A stretch of 64,000 bases of DNA from Clostridiaceae bacterium (GCA_021771025.1 JAETPW010000004.1:24309-88308), one strand, 5' to 3'; shown: positions 8,838 through 17,237, counted from the stretch's first letter. The notes: generated by a model not told the origin, from the letters alone. Program-made: numbers and translations.

Positions 8838-9600
8838 ATGCAACAAATGCAGAAAAAGCAAACTAACGAACCAAAAGAAGAACAAAAAACCAAAACAAAC
8901 CATCAAACACCAAAACATACAGCCACAAAAATAATTTTCTTCTTCTTAGTCATCTTTTTTATCGCCATTCTTATTGTTAGCCTATATTGGCTTAGTCAAA
9001 AAGTTCCAATTACTACAATACTAACCAAATCTTATACAGCTGAAGACTTTGGCATAGAAACTCTTCATAGTAGCCACGACGAAAATCAAAATGGAATTGA
9101 TGACTATACTGACATCTTATTACGGTGCTAAAGAAGAAGCCAAACGAAAACCAGAATACAAAAGTGCCTATTACCAAGGAGGCTATCCTCCAATAACAGA
9201 AGGAGTATGTACAGACGTGGTTTGGCGTTCATTCAAGCAAGCAGGATATTCATTAAAAGATATGGTAGATGAAGACATTAAGGCAAACGTAGAAAAATAT
9301 CCACGAGTAGAAGGAAAGCCAGACCCAAATATCGATTTTCACCGCGTACCTAACCTACAGGTGTTTTTCGAGAGAAAGGCAGAAAAATTAACCAATGAAC
9401 TAACCCAAATAGCTGAATGGCAACCGGGAGATATCGTTATTTTCTCCAATGACCATATAGGAATTATTTCAGACAAACGTAACGCCAAAGGAATTCCCTA
9501 TTTAATTCATAATGCTAACCAACCAAATCGAGAAGAAGACTCTATAGAGTGGTGGGAATCAACAAGAGGAATTTCAGGACATTATCGATGGAAAGTTTAA
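8838..9600 (+). pseudogene. DUF1287 protein gene with a one-base frameshift
   Basis: The N-terminal part has a hydrophilic stretch, one membrane segment (FFFLVIFFIAILIVSLYW) and DENQNGIDDYTDI. The family continues in the next frame from about 9119: GAKEEAKRKPEY, YYQGGYPP, GVCTDVVWRSFKQAGY, NIDFHRVPNL and WQPGDIVIFSNDHIGIIS. Both parts belong to the DUF1287 family, a probable secreted or membrane-anchored cysteine-hydrolase-like fold with a conserved GVCTD cysteine. The break lies in the stretch ATCTTATTACGG (about 9114-9125), where removing one base restores the frame. The start at 8838 follows AAAGGAGGA. It may be true decay or an assembly error; reads would settle this. Confidence 0.82.
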
Positions 9601-9676
9601 GTTTACAAAATGAAAAAAATAAGCTATAATAGTACTGTTACTATAAACTTTAGCAAAGGGAAGAAAGGGTTTATTG

Positions 9677-10012
9677 ATGAAAATAAGAAAACAAGTACTA
9701 AAAAAGGTTCAAGAAGAAGCCATACGGATGGGAGAACAAGGCATTTTAGTTTGGCCTAACTGGAATATGTACAATTATCAGTCTGAGGAAATATTAAGGA
9801 AGGGAGAACAATATGAACTGGCGATGAAAAGTATTATTGAGAAGAAAAATAGTACGCTCAAATGGAAACTAATGGGTGTTTTGGAGTTGCCGGGAATATT
9901 TGTTATTCCTACTGAATTAATTATTTTACCAGAAGTAATATCTGGTTGTGAAAATATGGAAGGACCAATCACTTTTCTTCCATCAAACAGATTAAGTAGT
10001 CTATTTGATTAA
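9677..10012 (+). CDS. Hypothetical protein, 111 residues
   Basis: No family is recognised. The protein is soluble, with a basic N-terminus (KIRKQVLKKVQEEA), a central WPNWNMYNYQSEE and a hydrophobic C-terminal half containing LPGIFVIPTELIILPE. The ATG at 9677 follows GGGAAGAAAGGG; a TTG one codon upstream is the alternative. It stands between the DUF1287 gene and its own terminator, with a TATAAT-like box near 9624, so it is probably transcribed alone. Confidence 0.6.
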   Translation: MKIRKQVLKKVQEEAIRMGEQGILVWPNWNMYNYQSEEILRKGEQYELAMKSIIEKKNSTLKWKLMGVLELPGIFVIPTELIILPEVISGCENMEGPITFLPSNRLSSLFD

Positions 10013-10018
10013 AAGAGA

Positions 10019-10058
10019 AAATGAGTAGATAAGACAATATGTCTACCTACTCATTTTT
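10019..10058 (+). terminator. Rho-independent terminator
   Basis: AAATGAGTAG pairs with CTACTCATTT (10047-10056), with an inner AGAC/GTCT stem, followed by a T run. Confidence 0.85.
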
Positions 10059-10080
10059 TGTTGTTTATTAAGAACAAACA

Positions 10081-10335
10081 ACAAATGTTATTAGTTAATA
10101 CATTTACACTAAAGTAGCTCAGAACCCAAGTCATCTGTATATTTTCCAGATAAAATTATGTCTGACAGTTCCCTAAGACCAGCGTTAGGCTTAAAACCCG
10201 ATCACAGGCTACTATGTGAGGGACTTAAGGGGTTTAAAACGACCCTGCTATGGAGGACTAAATTTATCTGGAAAATATACAGATGACTTAGGTTCTGAGC
10301 GGACTCATTCTCAAAGCCATTAACTAACAAATGGA
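10081..10335. mobile_element. MITE-like inverted-repeat element, copy A
   Basis: Near-perfect inverted arms of 42 bp (10117-10158 and 10259-10300; arm begins GCTCAGAACC and contains CTGTATATTTTCCAGATAAA) enclose a ~98-bp core. Weaker outer inverted similarity (GTTAGTTAAT-type words) reaches 10081 and 10335. Read on the minus strand, the core begins CCATAGCAGGGTC and contains AGCCTGTGATCGGGTTTTAA and GGGAACTGTCAG. The same core occurs in copy C (53064-53248) on unrelated arms and partly in copy B (50264-50390) on related arms. No protein is encoded. Confidence 0.75.
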
Positions 10336-10352
10336 TAAAAACAAAAAAACAC

Positions 10353-10392
10353 TTGACAAATAAGAATAAACTGTATATACTGTACATATACA
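10353..10392 (+). promoter_or_regulatory. Promoter and GntR operator
   Basis: TTGACA (10353-10358), 17-base spacer, TATACT (10376-10381). A 7-bp inverted repeat TGTATAT (10372-10378) / ATATACA (10386-10392) covers the -10 box. It is the likely autoregulatory operator of the GntR repressor that follows. Confidence 0.82.
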
Positions 10393-10411
10393 ATAAAAGA
10401 AGGTGATCAAA

Positions 10412-10792
10412 ATGGACATTATTATTAGCAACTCATCACAAACCCCAATCTACCTGCAAATCAAAGAACAAACCAAAAACAAAATCATCACTGACGAACT
10501 AAAAGCGGGAGACCTCTTGCCGTCTATCCGAAATTTAGCAAGAGACCTAAGAGTAAGTGTAATCACAACCAAATCAGCATATGACGAACTAGAAAAAGAA
10601 GGTTTTTTGGAAACAAGACCGGGTAGAGGCTGTTTTGTGGCTAACAAAAATCGCGAATTAGTCAAAGAAGAACAACTAAAGCGAGTAGAAAAACTAATTG
10701 AAGAAGCGGTAAATATGGCAAAATTAACTAAGATCACCAAGCAAGAAATACAACAAATGGTAACATTATTTTATGATGAGGAGGAATCGTAA
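10412..10792 (+). CDS. GntR-family repressor, YtrA subfamily
   Basis: Short GntR regulator (126 residues) made of an N-terminal winged helix (about 5-75) and a brief C-terminal helical dimerisation tail, as in the YtrA subfamily. Motifs are PIYLQIKEQ, LLPSIRNLARDLRVS and TTKSAYDELEKEGFLETRPGRG, including the conserved wing. The ATG at 10412 was preferred to a GTG at 10403, because the GTG forms part of the ribosome site AAGGTGATC. It heads an operon with an ABC ATPase and a permease and very probably represses that operon through the palindrome at the -10 box. In the family the inducers are usually cell-wall-active antibiotics. Confidence 0.92.
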   Translation: MDIIISNSSQTPIYLQIKEQTKNKIITDELKAGDLLPSIRNLARDLRVSVITTKSAYDELEKEGFLETRPGRGCFVANKNRELVKEEQLKRVEKLIEEAVNMAKLTKITKQEIQQMVTLFYDEEES

Positions 10793-10794
10793 AA

Positions 10795-11652
10795 ATGGAA
10801 AATGCAATTGAAATAAAAAAGTTAACCAAAAAATATCCGGGATTTACTTTAGAAGGAATTAATTTAAGCTTACCCAAAGGAACCATCATGGGATTTATTG
10901 GAGAAAATGGGGCAGGGAAAAGCACCACCATCAAAACCATGTTAAACATCATTCCTAAAAATAAAGGAGAAGTAAATATTTTAGGAAAAAACATGGAAAC
11001 ATCAGAAAAACGAATTAAAGAAGAAATTGGAGTTGTTTTAGATGACAGTTTCTTATCAGACTATTTAAACCTAGAAGATATTGATAAGATAATGAAACAA
11101 TTCTATCAAAAATGGGATAAAAATTTATTTTACACCTATAGCAAACAATTTAACCTTCCAAAAGGAAAAAAGATAAAAGAATATTCTACGGGAATGAAAA
11201 TGAAACTAAAAATAGCTACAGCCCTTTCCCATCACCCTAAATTATTAATTTTAGACGAACCAACCAGTGGATTAGACCCAGTAGTAAGAAATGAAATGCT
11301 AGACATTTTTCGTGACTTTATCCAAGATGACGAACATTCCATCTTTCTTTCTAGTCATATCACTTCTGACTTAGAACACATTGCCGATTACATTACCTTT
11401 ATCCATCAAGGAAAAATCATATTAAGCAAATCAAGAGATGAACTACTAGAACAATACGGAGTAGCAAGATGTTCACAAAAAGACTTTGAAACAATAAACC
11501 CAAGCGATTATATTCACTATAAGAAAAATCGTTATCAAATAGACATATTGGTAGAAAATCGTACACAGTTTAAGAAAAAATACCAACAACTATGTATAGA
11601 TAAACCAAGCATAGAAGAGATTATGCTACTTTCGATAAAGGGGGATAAATAA
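10795..11652 (+). CDS. ABC transporter ATP-binding protein (YtrB/BcrA-like)
   Basis: Single ATPase domain of 285 residues. Walker A is GENGAGKST near residue 38, the signature is the degenerate STGMKMKLKIA, and Walker B is LLILDEPTSGLDP, followed by an H-loop in FLSSHITSDLEHIADY. A C-terminal extension of about 70 residues is typical of BcrA/EcsA-type export ATPases. It lies two bases after the gntR stop and is followed one base after its own stop by the permease, so GntR, ATPase and permease form a tight operon. The likely role is export or resistance to a peptide or envelope stress, by family analogy only. Confidence 0.92.
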   Translation: MENAIEIKKLTKKYPGFTLEGINLSLPKGTIMGFIGENGAGKSTTIKTMLNIIPKNKGEVNILGKNMETSEKRIKEEIGVVLDDSFLSDYLNLEDIDKIMKQFYQKWDKNLFYTYSKQFNLPKGKKIKEYSTGMKMKLKIATALSHHPKLLILDEPTSGLDPVVRNEMLDIFRDFIQDDEHSIFLSSHITSDLEHIADYITFIHQGKIILSKSRDELLEQYGVARCSQKDFETINPSDYIHYKKNRYQIDILVENRTQFKKKYQQLCIDKPSIEEIMLLSIKGDK

Positions 11653-11653
11653 C

Positions 11654-12352
11654 ATGAAAGAAATCAAAGGTTTACTCACCAAAGACTTATTACAATTAAA
11701 AAGCTATCAAAAAACGCTAATTGTATTCATTCTAGTATTCATTGGTACAGCCATCGCCCAGTCAAATGCCAAAGGAGTAAGTAGTATGCTAATATTCATG
11801 ATGACATTTGGATTAGGTATGTTTAGTATGGCAAGCTTTTCGTATGATGAAATGGCAAAAGCAGACACATATCTATTATCTATGCCATTAACTAGAAAAG
11901 ACATGGTAAAAGAAAAATATATACTAAGCATCTGTGCGGTAATCATAGGAGCAATAATAGGACTAGTAGCAAGTTTAGTTGGAAACATAGCTTTAAGTTA
12001 TATCAAGCCAGAATTCAGTGGGATAGAATTTAATATAATAGAAACCTTAGGGTTACTAGTAGGAAGTATATTAGGAGTGGGACTAATGCAATGTATACAA
12101 ATTCCTTGCGTCTTTAAATGGGGAGCAGAAAAAGGAAGACTTCAGATTTTAGTCATTATTGGTTTATTAGCCCTAATCATAGGAGGAGCCTTCCTATTAA
12201 TCGGAAAAATGGACTTGGCTATTTCTCCTACACAAGAAATACAAAACTTTGTGATGACTTATCTTCCTGTGATATTATTAGTAGTTGCAGTTGGGATATA
12301 TTATGGATCATATCGTATATCATTAAAAATAGTGAAAAAGAAAGAAATGTAG
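11654..12352 (+). CDS. ABC-2 type permease (ABC2_membrane_5-like)
   Basis: Integral membrane protein of 232 residues with about six helices: near 20-38, 45-65, 95-120, 135-155, 170-190 and 205-222. The soluble start MKEIKGLLTKDLLQLKSYQKT and the loop PLTRKDMVKEKYI between helices 2 and 3 are typical of the ABC-2 permease group paired with YtrA-type regulators. It partners the preceding ATPase, probably as a 2:2 complex. A terminator follows at 12440. Confidence 0.88.
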   Translation: MKEIKGLLTKDLLQLKSYQKTLIVFILVFIGTAIAQSNAKGVSSMLIFMMTFGLGMFSMASFSYDEMAKADTYLLSMPLTRKDMVKEKYILSICAVIIGAIIGLVASLVGNIALSYIKPEFSGIEFNIIETLGLLVGSILGVGLMQCIQIPCVFKWGAEKGRLQILVIIGLLALIIGGAFLLIGKMDLAISPTQEIQNFVMTYLPVILLVVAVGIYYGSYRISLKIVKKKEM

Positions 12353-12439
12353 TATGTCAGGCTACATCTTAGTATGGATTCTACTTCAGAAAATCACAAA
12401 ATTAGAAAATTGAATACATACAAAAACTGATGATCAGTT

Positions 12440-12469
12440 CAGAGCAGTTCTATACCTGCTCTGTTTTTT
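12440..12469 (+). terminator. Rho-independent terminator of GntR/ABC operon
   Basis: CAGAGCAG (12440-12447) pairs with CTGCTCTG (12456-12463), followed by TTTTTT. Confidence 0.88.
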
Positions 12470-12483
12470 GGTATAAAAAATCC

Positions 12484-12512
12484 TTGCCTTTTCCCAAAAC
12501 CTATGCTACAAT
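12484..12512 (+). promoter_or_regulatory. Promoter for maf
   Basis: TTGCCT (12484-12489), 17-base spacer, TACAAT (12507-12512), 38 bases before the maf ATG. Confidence 0.7.
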
Positions 12513-12549
12513 CAATTTGTCAAAAAAGAACGGAAAAAAGGAGACACCA

Positions 12550-13131
12550 ATGAAAATTATTTTAGCCTCTGGCTCTCCCAGAAGAAAAGAATTATTAACT
12601 ATGATGGGTCTTAACTTTGAAACCAAAACAAGCCAGAAAGAAGAAAAATTAGATCCACAATTATCCATAAAAGAGCAATGCAAACAACTAGCCTACCAAA
12701 AAGCCAGAGACGTACTAGACCAAATACCAGAAAAAGAAGACTGTTTCATTATTGGATCAGACACGATGGTCGTAAAAGCAGAAACAATTTATGGAAAACC
12801 AAAATCCAAAGAAGATGCTTTTTCGATGATAAACCAATTGCAAGGAGCTAGCCATGAAGTTTACACCAGCCTATGTGTAATTGTCAGAAAACAAGGAAAA
12901 GAAAAACAGTATATCACATTAGACACAACCAAAGTACACCTAAAAGAAATGAGCAACCAAGAAATAGAAATGTGGTTAGCCAAAAAGGAATGGAAAGATA
13001 AAGCCGGAGCATATGCCATCCAAGGTTTTTTTAGCGTTTTTATCAGCAAAATAGAAGGAAACTTTTATAGCGTAATGGGATTACCAATTCATCAATTATA
13101 CGAAATCATGAAACAAGAAAAATTAATGTAA
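12550..13131 (+). CDS. maf: Maf-family nucleotide pyrophosphatase
   Basis: House-cleaning enzyme that hydrolyses non-canonical nucleoside triphosphates such as dTTP/UTP analogues and is linked to septum control in Bacillus. Family motifs are ILASGSPRRKELL at residues 4-16, IIGSDTMV near 75, GKPKSKEDAFSMI, and the catalytic KDKAGAYAIQG near 158. The length is 193 residues. The ATG at 12550 follows AAAAAGGAGA; a longer upstream frame would run across the promoter. The gene seems monocistronic. Confidence 0.95.
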   Translation: MKIILASGSPRRKELLTMMGLNFETKTSQKEEKLDPQLSIKEQCKQLAYQKARDVLDQIPEKEDCFIIGSDTMVVKAETIYGKPKSKEDAFSMINQLQGASHEVYTSLCVIVRKQGKEKQYITLDTTKVHLKEMSNQEIEMWLAKKEWKDKAGAYAIQGFFSVFISKIEGNFYSVMGLPIHQLYEIMKQEKLM

Positions 13132-13370
13132 CAAGAAAAAGAAAAATATACAAGAAAAATAGAACGAAGAAATAACCCAAAATGATAGAATAAAAGCGAA
13201 ACAAAAAAGAGAGAACAAAGAAAATAAAAAACAATAAACAAAAAGATAAAACAATAAAAAAAGACAAAAAAATAAACTAAAAGATAAAAAACAATTTAAA
13301 AAAAGATAAACAAAGAAAGATAAATGAAAAACTACCACAGAAAAAGAAAACAAAAAACAAAGGGGATAAA
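13132..13370 (+). other. A-rich purine-biased spacer, no gene
   Basis: About 240 bases in which AAAAGATAAA, AAAACAATAAA and GAAAAAGAAA words recur without exact periodicity. No ribosome site with a convincing frame was found on either strand. It probably belongs to the long transcribed leader of the ABC gene at 13478, or is slippage-derived filler. Confidence 0.5.
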
Positions 13371-13398
13371 GTTGAAAATAATTTTCATCACCCAGTCC

Positions 13399-13477
13399 AA
13401 GTAAACTTAAAACATTTACGAATACGACGAAAGGGGGAGATAGGTTAGAGATGAAAGCTAACCTATGCTAGAAAAAA
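13399..13477 (+). promoter_or_regulatory. Structured ABC-exporter leader, homologous to trxB leader
   Basis: AAGTAAAC (13399-13406) and a GTAAA...TTTAC stem are followed by the Shine-Dalgarno AAGGGGGAG (13431-13439). A perfect 9-bp hairpin then spans 13440-13466 (ATAGGTTAG / CTAACCTAT), and the ATG follows after eleven bases. The hairpin length (27 nt) and the spacing match the trxB leader at 5383-5459. A six-codon frame (ATG AAA GCT AAC CTA TGC TAG) lies inside. Confidence 0.6.
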
Positions 13478-15214
13478 ATGAAACAAGTAATGCGATCTAT
13501 TTTAAAACAATATATAGGGCTAATGATCATTTTGGTCATTTTTATTTTCATCAATATGTATATCTTAACACTACCAGCAAAAATCATTGGAATCATCATC
13601 GATTACATGGCAGATATGGAAGCCAATAAAACGGCAATAACCACATACCTGCTTTATTTGGTAGGTGCGGTTATCTTATACTTACTGACGAGAATACCAT
13701 GGAGAACACTCAGCACCTATATATCAAGAACCTTTGAACGAGACCTAAAAAATATCATTTTCAACCAATTCATTCGACTAAAATTAGAAGACATTCAAAA
13801 TATCAAAAACGGAGAATTAATGTCCTACTTCACTAAAGATATTATGGAAATCAGAGCGTGCCTATACCGTATCATGAGTTATGGAATAAGAATCATAGCA
13901 ATAGGAACAGTAGGAATCTATACCATGGTCTTAGGAGTTAACACAAAGCTAACCATAGTAGCCTTAATCCCTATCCTAATCACGGCATTTGCCATTATCA
14001 AAATCAAAAAATACGTAGAACAAAACTTCAGAAAAGCAAGACAATATTTCACAGAACTATCAGAATTTGTACAAGAAAGTACAGATAGTATCAGAACCAC
14101 AAAAGCCTATTCAGGAGAAATGAGCCAAGTCAAACAATTTATCCAAAAAAATCGAAAACTAAAACAAAGCAATATTGCTGTAGATACCAATTCAACGCTT
14201 TTATCCACAAGTATCAACATAGGCTTTGGTTTGTGTTATGGAATAACGATATTGTTCGGGTCACACTTAGTCTTGCAAAACAATATCACCTTAGGAGACT
14301 TTATCGCCTTTAATGGCTACATAGGTTTATTCTATGGACCAGTATCATGGCTACCGGGAATCATCTCACGATACAAAAGAGCGCAAATTTCATACCATCG
14401 TTTAGACAAACTATTTAACTTAGAACGAGAAAAAATCAACCTAAAAAACATAGAAAAACAAGAAGAAATAAAAGGAGACATCATCATCAAAGACCTAAAC
14501 TACAACTATCCAACAACCATAGAAGTAGCCCTAAGTCACATCAACCTAACCATTCCAGAAGGAAGAACCCTAGGAATCATCGGAACAATCGGCAGCGGAA
14601 AAACAACCCTCATGAACTTACTCCTAAAACTATACCCAGTAGAACGCGGAAAAATCACCATTGACGGAAAAGACATCAATGACCTTCCAATCGAAAGTTT
14701 AAGAAACAACATCTGCTACATCACCCAAGACAACTTCCTATTCTCCACCACATTACGAGAAAACATCAGCCTATTCAAAGAAGGCTATGACGAAGAAGAC
14801 ATCATCAAAAGTACAAAGCAAGCCAAAATGAAAGAAGAAATAGACGAAATGGAAAACGGAATCGACACCATCATAGGAGAAAGAGGAGTCGACCTATCAG
14901 GAGGGCAAAAACAAAGAGTAGTCATCTCAAGAGCATTCCTCCAAGCAAGTAACATCGTCATCTTCGACGACACCTTCTCAGCATTAGACAACAAAACAGA
15001 AGAGCAAGTCCTAAAAAACGTAAGAAACCTAACCAAAGGCAAAACCTGTATCATCATCTCCAACCGAATATCCGACGTAAAAGATGCAGACGAAATCATC
15101 GTGTTAGAAGAAGGAAAAATCATCCAAAAAGGAGATCATCAAAACCTAATAAACCAAGAAGGGTTATACCAAAAATTCTACCTACAACAATCTACCGAAT
15201 TGGGGACGGGGTAA
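13478..15214 (+). CDS. ABC exporter half with degenerate NBD (YheI/BmrC-like)
   Basis: Full half-transporter of 578 residues: membrane domain about 15-310, ATPase domain about 335-570. Walker A is GTIGSGKTT (about 369-377), the signature DLSGGQKQR, Walker B IVIFDDTFSALD with Asp instead of the catalytic Glu, and the H-loop SNRISDV with Asn instead of His. It therefore needs a partner with an intact ATP site, and the gene that should supply it, directly downstream, is truncated. The last residues (ELGTG) and the stop are encoded by an inserted GGGGACGGGGTAA repeat, so the native C-terminus has been replaced. Expression is probably controlled by the structured leader. Confidence 0.92.
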   Translation: MKQVMRSILKQYIGLMIILVIFIFINMYILTLPAKIIGIIIDYMADMEANKTAITTYLLYLVGAVILYLLTRIPWRTLSTYISRTFERDLKNIIFNQFIRLKLEDIQNIKNGELMSYFTKDIMEIRACLYRIMSYGIRIIAIGTVGIYTMVLGVNTKLTIVALIPILITAFAIIKIKKYVEQNFRKARQYFTELSEFVQESTDSIRTTKAYSGEMSQVKQFIQKNRKLKQSNIAVDTNSTLLSTSINIGFGLCYGITILFGSHLVLQNNITLGDFIAFNGYIGLFYGPVSWLPGIISRYKRAQISYHRLDKLFNLEREKINLKNIEKQEEIKGDIIIKDLNYNYPTTIEVALSHINLTIPEGRTLGIIGTIGSGKTTLMNLLLKLYPVERGKITIDGKDINDLPIESLRNNICYITQDNFLFSTTLRENISLFKEGYDEEDIIKSTKQAKMKEEIDEMENGIDTIIGERGVDLSGGQKQRVVISRAFLQASNIVIFDDTFSALDNKTEEQVLKNVRNLTKGKTCIIISNRISDVKDADEIIVLEEGKIIQKGDHQNLINQEGLYQKFYLQQSTELGTG

Positions 15215-15256
15215 AAAATGGCAAAATCTTCTTTTTAAGACCCGTCCCTAAAACGA
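15198..15256 (+). repeat. REP family A copy overlapping a gene end
   Basis: GGGACGGG (15203-15210) and CCCGTCCC (15241-15248) are inverted, with GGGGACGGGGTAAAAAATGG at the left edge. It supplies the stop codon of the upstream ABC gene. Confidence 0.75.
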
Positions 15257-15278
15257 AAAAAAGAAAGAGGGAAAACCA

Positions 15279-15786
15279 ATGAAAAATAAAACGCTAAGAA
15301 GAGTAATTGACTTAGCCAGACCGCATCGAAAAACGATTATCATCGTCTCATTATTATCGTTAATCGTATCACTAACCGAAATTGCTAAACCGTATTTAGT
15401 AAAAATTGTCATTGATCAATATTTAAGTGCCCGGAATTTGGCAACAAGGTTTTTTCTCTATAGGAATCATAGGGGCAATTTATATTGGTCTGGTGCTGAT
15501 TGGCTACATCATTGATTTAGTGGCAACAGTAACTACCAATATGATGGGAGAAGAGGTTATCTATAATTTCAGAAATAGATTATTTCGATTTACCCAATAT
15601 GCCAATATTCCTTTTCATGATAAAACATCTGCTGGAAAGTTATTTGTTAGAATTACCAATGATACGGAAGATATTGCTACTTTATTTAAAGATGTGGTAT
15701 CCACTTTTTTAAAAGACATGATTATCATTATTGCTATAGCGGTAATGATGGTAATCATCAGTTTTGAGTTAAGTATGAAAGTCTAG
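15279..15786 (+). pseudogene. Broken partner ABC exporter half (YheH/BmrD-like)
   Basis: The start MKNKTLRRVIDLARPHRKTI and the first membrane helix (IIVSLLSLIVSLTEIAKPYL) match the canonical half of BmrCD-type exporters. The frame shifts near 15430-15450 and continues (FFSIGIIGAIYIGLVLIGYI, RNRLFRFTQYANIPFHDK, GKLFVRITNDTEDIATLFKD). It stops at 15786, within the membrane domain, leaving no ATPase domain at all. The end lies seven bases before a GGGGACGCCC repeat, suggesting that a repeat-mediated deletion removed the rest. The ATG follows GAAAGAGGG. With this gene dead, the intact half upstream lacks its ATP-hydrolysing partner unless another one exists elsewhere. Confidence 0.85.
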
Positions 15787-15792
15787 GGTAAA

Positions 15793-15860
15793 CTAGGGAA
15801 GAAAAGGGGACGCCCTTTTTTTCCCTAGCTGAAATTTCCCTATCCAAAATTTCCCTATTT
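15793..15860 (+). repeat. REP family B copy
   Basis: CTAGGGAA (15793-15800) and TTCCCTAG (15821-15828) enclose AGGGGACGCCCT. The tail AAATTTCCCTAT is repeated twice. It marks the truncation point of the ABC pseudogene. Confidence 0.8.
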
Positions 15861-15989
15861 CAAAAATTACTTAATCAAAAATTCTCTAATTAACAGTTTC
15901 AAAAATTTTTAGCTAAAAATAGTTTAATTTGCTTTTGATAAGAACATTAACTACCATATTCACATACCATAAATTAGAGGTGTGAAGAT

Positions 15990-16511
15990 ATGGTAACCTA
16001 TGAAGAAGTAGAAAAAATCTTAGCGAAAACTGCTAAAGTTTCCTTTCCAGAAGTAACCAGGGTAATTCCCAACGAACGCTATGCCACTATGTTATACGAT
16101 GATTTTGCCGGGGATTTAGGCGAATTATCTGCCATAACGCAATACATTTATGAACATATCCAATTTAATGATCAACCTGACCTAGCAAAAATAATGAAGC
16201 GTATTGCGATAGAAGAAATGAGACACCTAGATATAGTAGGAGACATCATCAAAAGATCAGGGAAAAAAGCCATCTACCAGGATGCAAAAGGAATGCTATG
16301 GTCGGCAAAGAACGTAAAATACGAGTTTAAAGGCATAAAGGAAATCATGGACTTCAATATCTATTCGGAAAATAAAGCGATTGAGGGATACCGTAAAGCC
16401 ATGATGAATACCAATCAGATGAGTTTAAAAAGGCTATGGGAACGCATTATTATGGATGAGAAAACGCATAAAATGATTTTTGAACGAATCAAACAAGAAA
16501 GTAAAAGCTAA
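15990..16511 (+). CDS. Ferritin-like/rubrerythrin-type di-iron protein
   Basis: 173 residues with a four-helix-bundle pattern. Candidate metal ligands are E in LGELSAITQYIYEH, the EEMRHLD pair in helix 2, E in YSENKAIEGYR in helix 3, and DEKTHKMIFE in helix 4. This arrangement fits ferritin-like di-iron carboxylate proteins related to rubrerythrin or the bacterioferritin-like domain. There is no C-terminal rubredoxin-type CxxC module. The role is probably peroxide or iron handling in an anaerobe; this is family inference. The start follows GAGGTGTGAAGAT, and a terminator follows. Confidence 0.85.
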   Translation: MVTYEEVEKILAKTAKVSFPEVTRVIPNERYATMLYDDFAGDLGELSAITQYIYEHIQFNDQPDLAKIMKRIAIEEMRHLDIVGDIIKRSGKKAIYQDAKGMLWSAKNVKYEFKGIKEIMDFNIYSENKAIEGYRKAMMNTNQMSLKRLWERIIMDEKTHKMIFERIKQESKS

Positions 16512-16512
16512 G

Positions 16513-16562
16513 AAAAAAGAGAGTAATTAGCCTAAAATTTAGGGAAAAATACTCTCTTTTTT
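16513..16562 (+). terminator. Rho-independent terminator
   Basis: AAAAAAGAGAGTA pairs with TACTCTCTTTTTTT across a ~23-nt loop. It can serve the convergent minus-strand gene as well. Confidence 0.85.
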
Positions 16563-16573
16563 TATTCTATATA

Positions 16574-17237
16574 TTAGTTTCTTTTCTTTCCAAAAAGAGA
16601 AAGAATACGTAGAAAAATGTTGATAAAATCTAAGTAAAGTTGCATAGCACAGTAGATATGAATTTTTTCATGGTCTAATGTTTCATCTGCCTGAAAAGCC
16701 TTCATTTTATTGATGTCATAAATCGTAATACCAAAAAATAGAATTAAGATAAACCAATCTAAGATGAGGTCAAAAGTTCCATTTTTGAGAAACAAATTAA
16801 TAATGGTAAGCACAATACCTGCTAGTAGAAAAACACCTAAATAAGGTTTCCAAGAACTTAGATCATGTTTAGTACGGTAGCCAATTAATGCTAATGCTCC
16901 ATATAACACAGCCGATACGATAAATAAAATAACAATTGAACCTAATTCATAAACAGCAAAGATAACAGACAACGTTATTCCATTTAACATCGAATACACA
17001 AAGTACAAAATACCGCACGGCTATAGGTGGCAATTTACGAAACAAGAAACTAAATAATAAAACAGCGACTAATTCAATGAGCAAAAGGTAACCAAAAGCA
17101 CCGTCCCAAATGATGTTAATGTACAAGCCTGAAGCATAGGTATACCAAGCGACAATGGCTGTGCCAAGTAAGCCTAAAAACATCCAGAAAAAGGTTTTTC
17201 CAAATAGTTTGTTTTGTACGGGTAGATTTTCTTCCAT
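16574..17237 (-). pseudogene. BI-1 family membrane protein gene, frameshifted
   Basis: Read on the minus strand, the first part (17237 to about 17010) encodes EENLPVQNKLFGKTFFWMFLGL, further hydrophobic helices and KLPPIAVR. The second part, in another frame to 16574, continues ILYFVYSMLNGITLSVIF, helices, and the C-terminal DFINIFLRILSLFGKKRN. Together they give about 220 residues with seven helices, typical of the Bax-inhibitor-1/YccA family; the aspartate-rich end YLDFINIFL is a family hallmark. One base near 17005-17015 separates the frames. It may be decay or a sequencing error. The start follows GAAGGAGAAC on the minus strand. Confidence 0.82.

Noticed and set aside
12118-12372. 84-residue frame overlapping the ABC permease
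   Set aside because: It overlaps a membrane protein with clear helices in the main frame; the alternative is Ser/Lys/Ile-rich without a ribosome site.
13132-13370. A-rich stretch as replication origin or DnaA-box cluster
   Set aside because: No TTATCCACA-like boxes and no dnaA/dnaN genes nearby.
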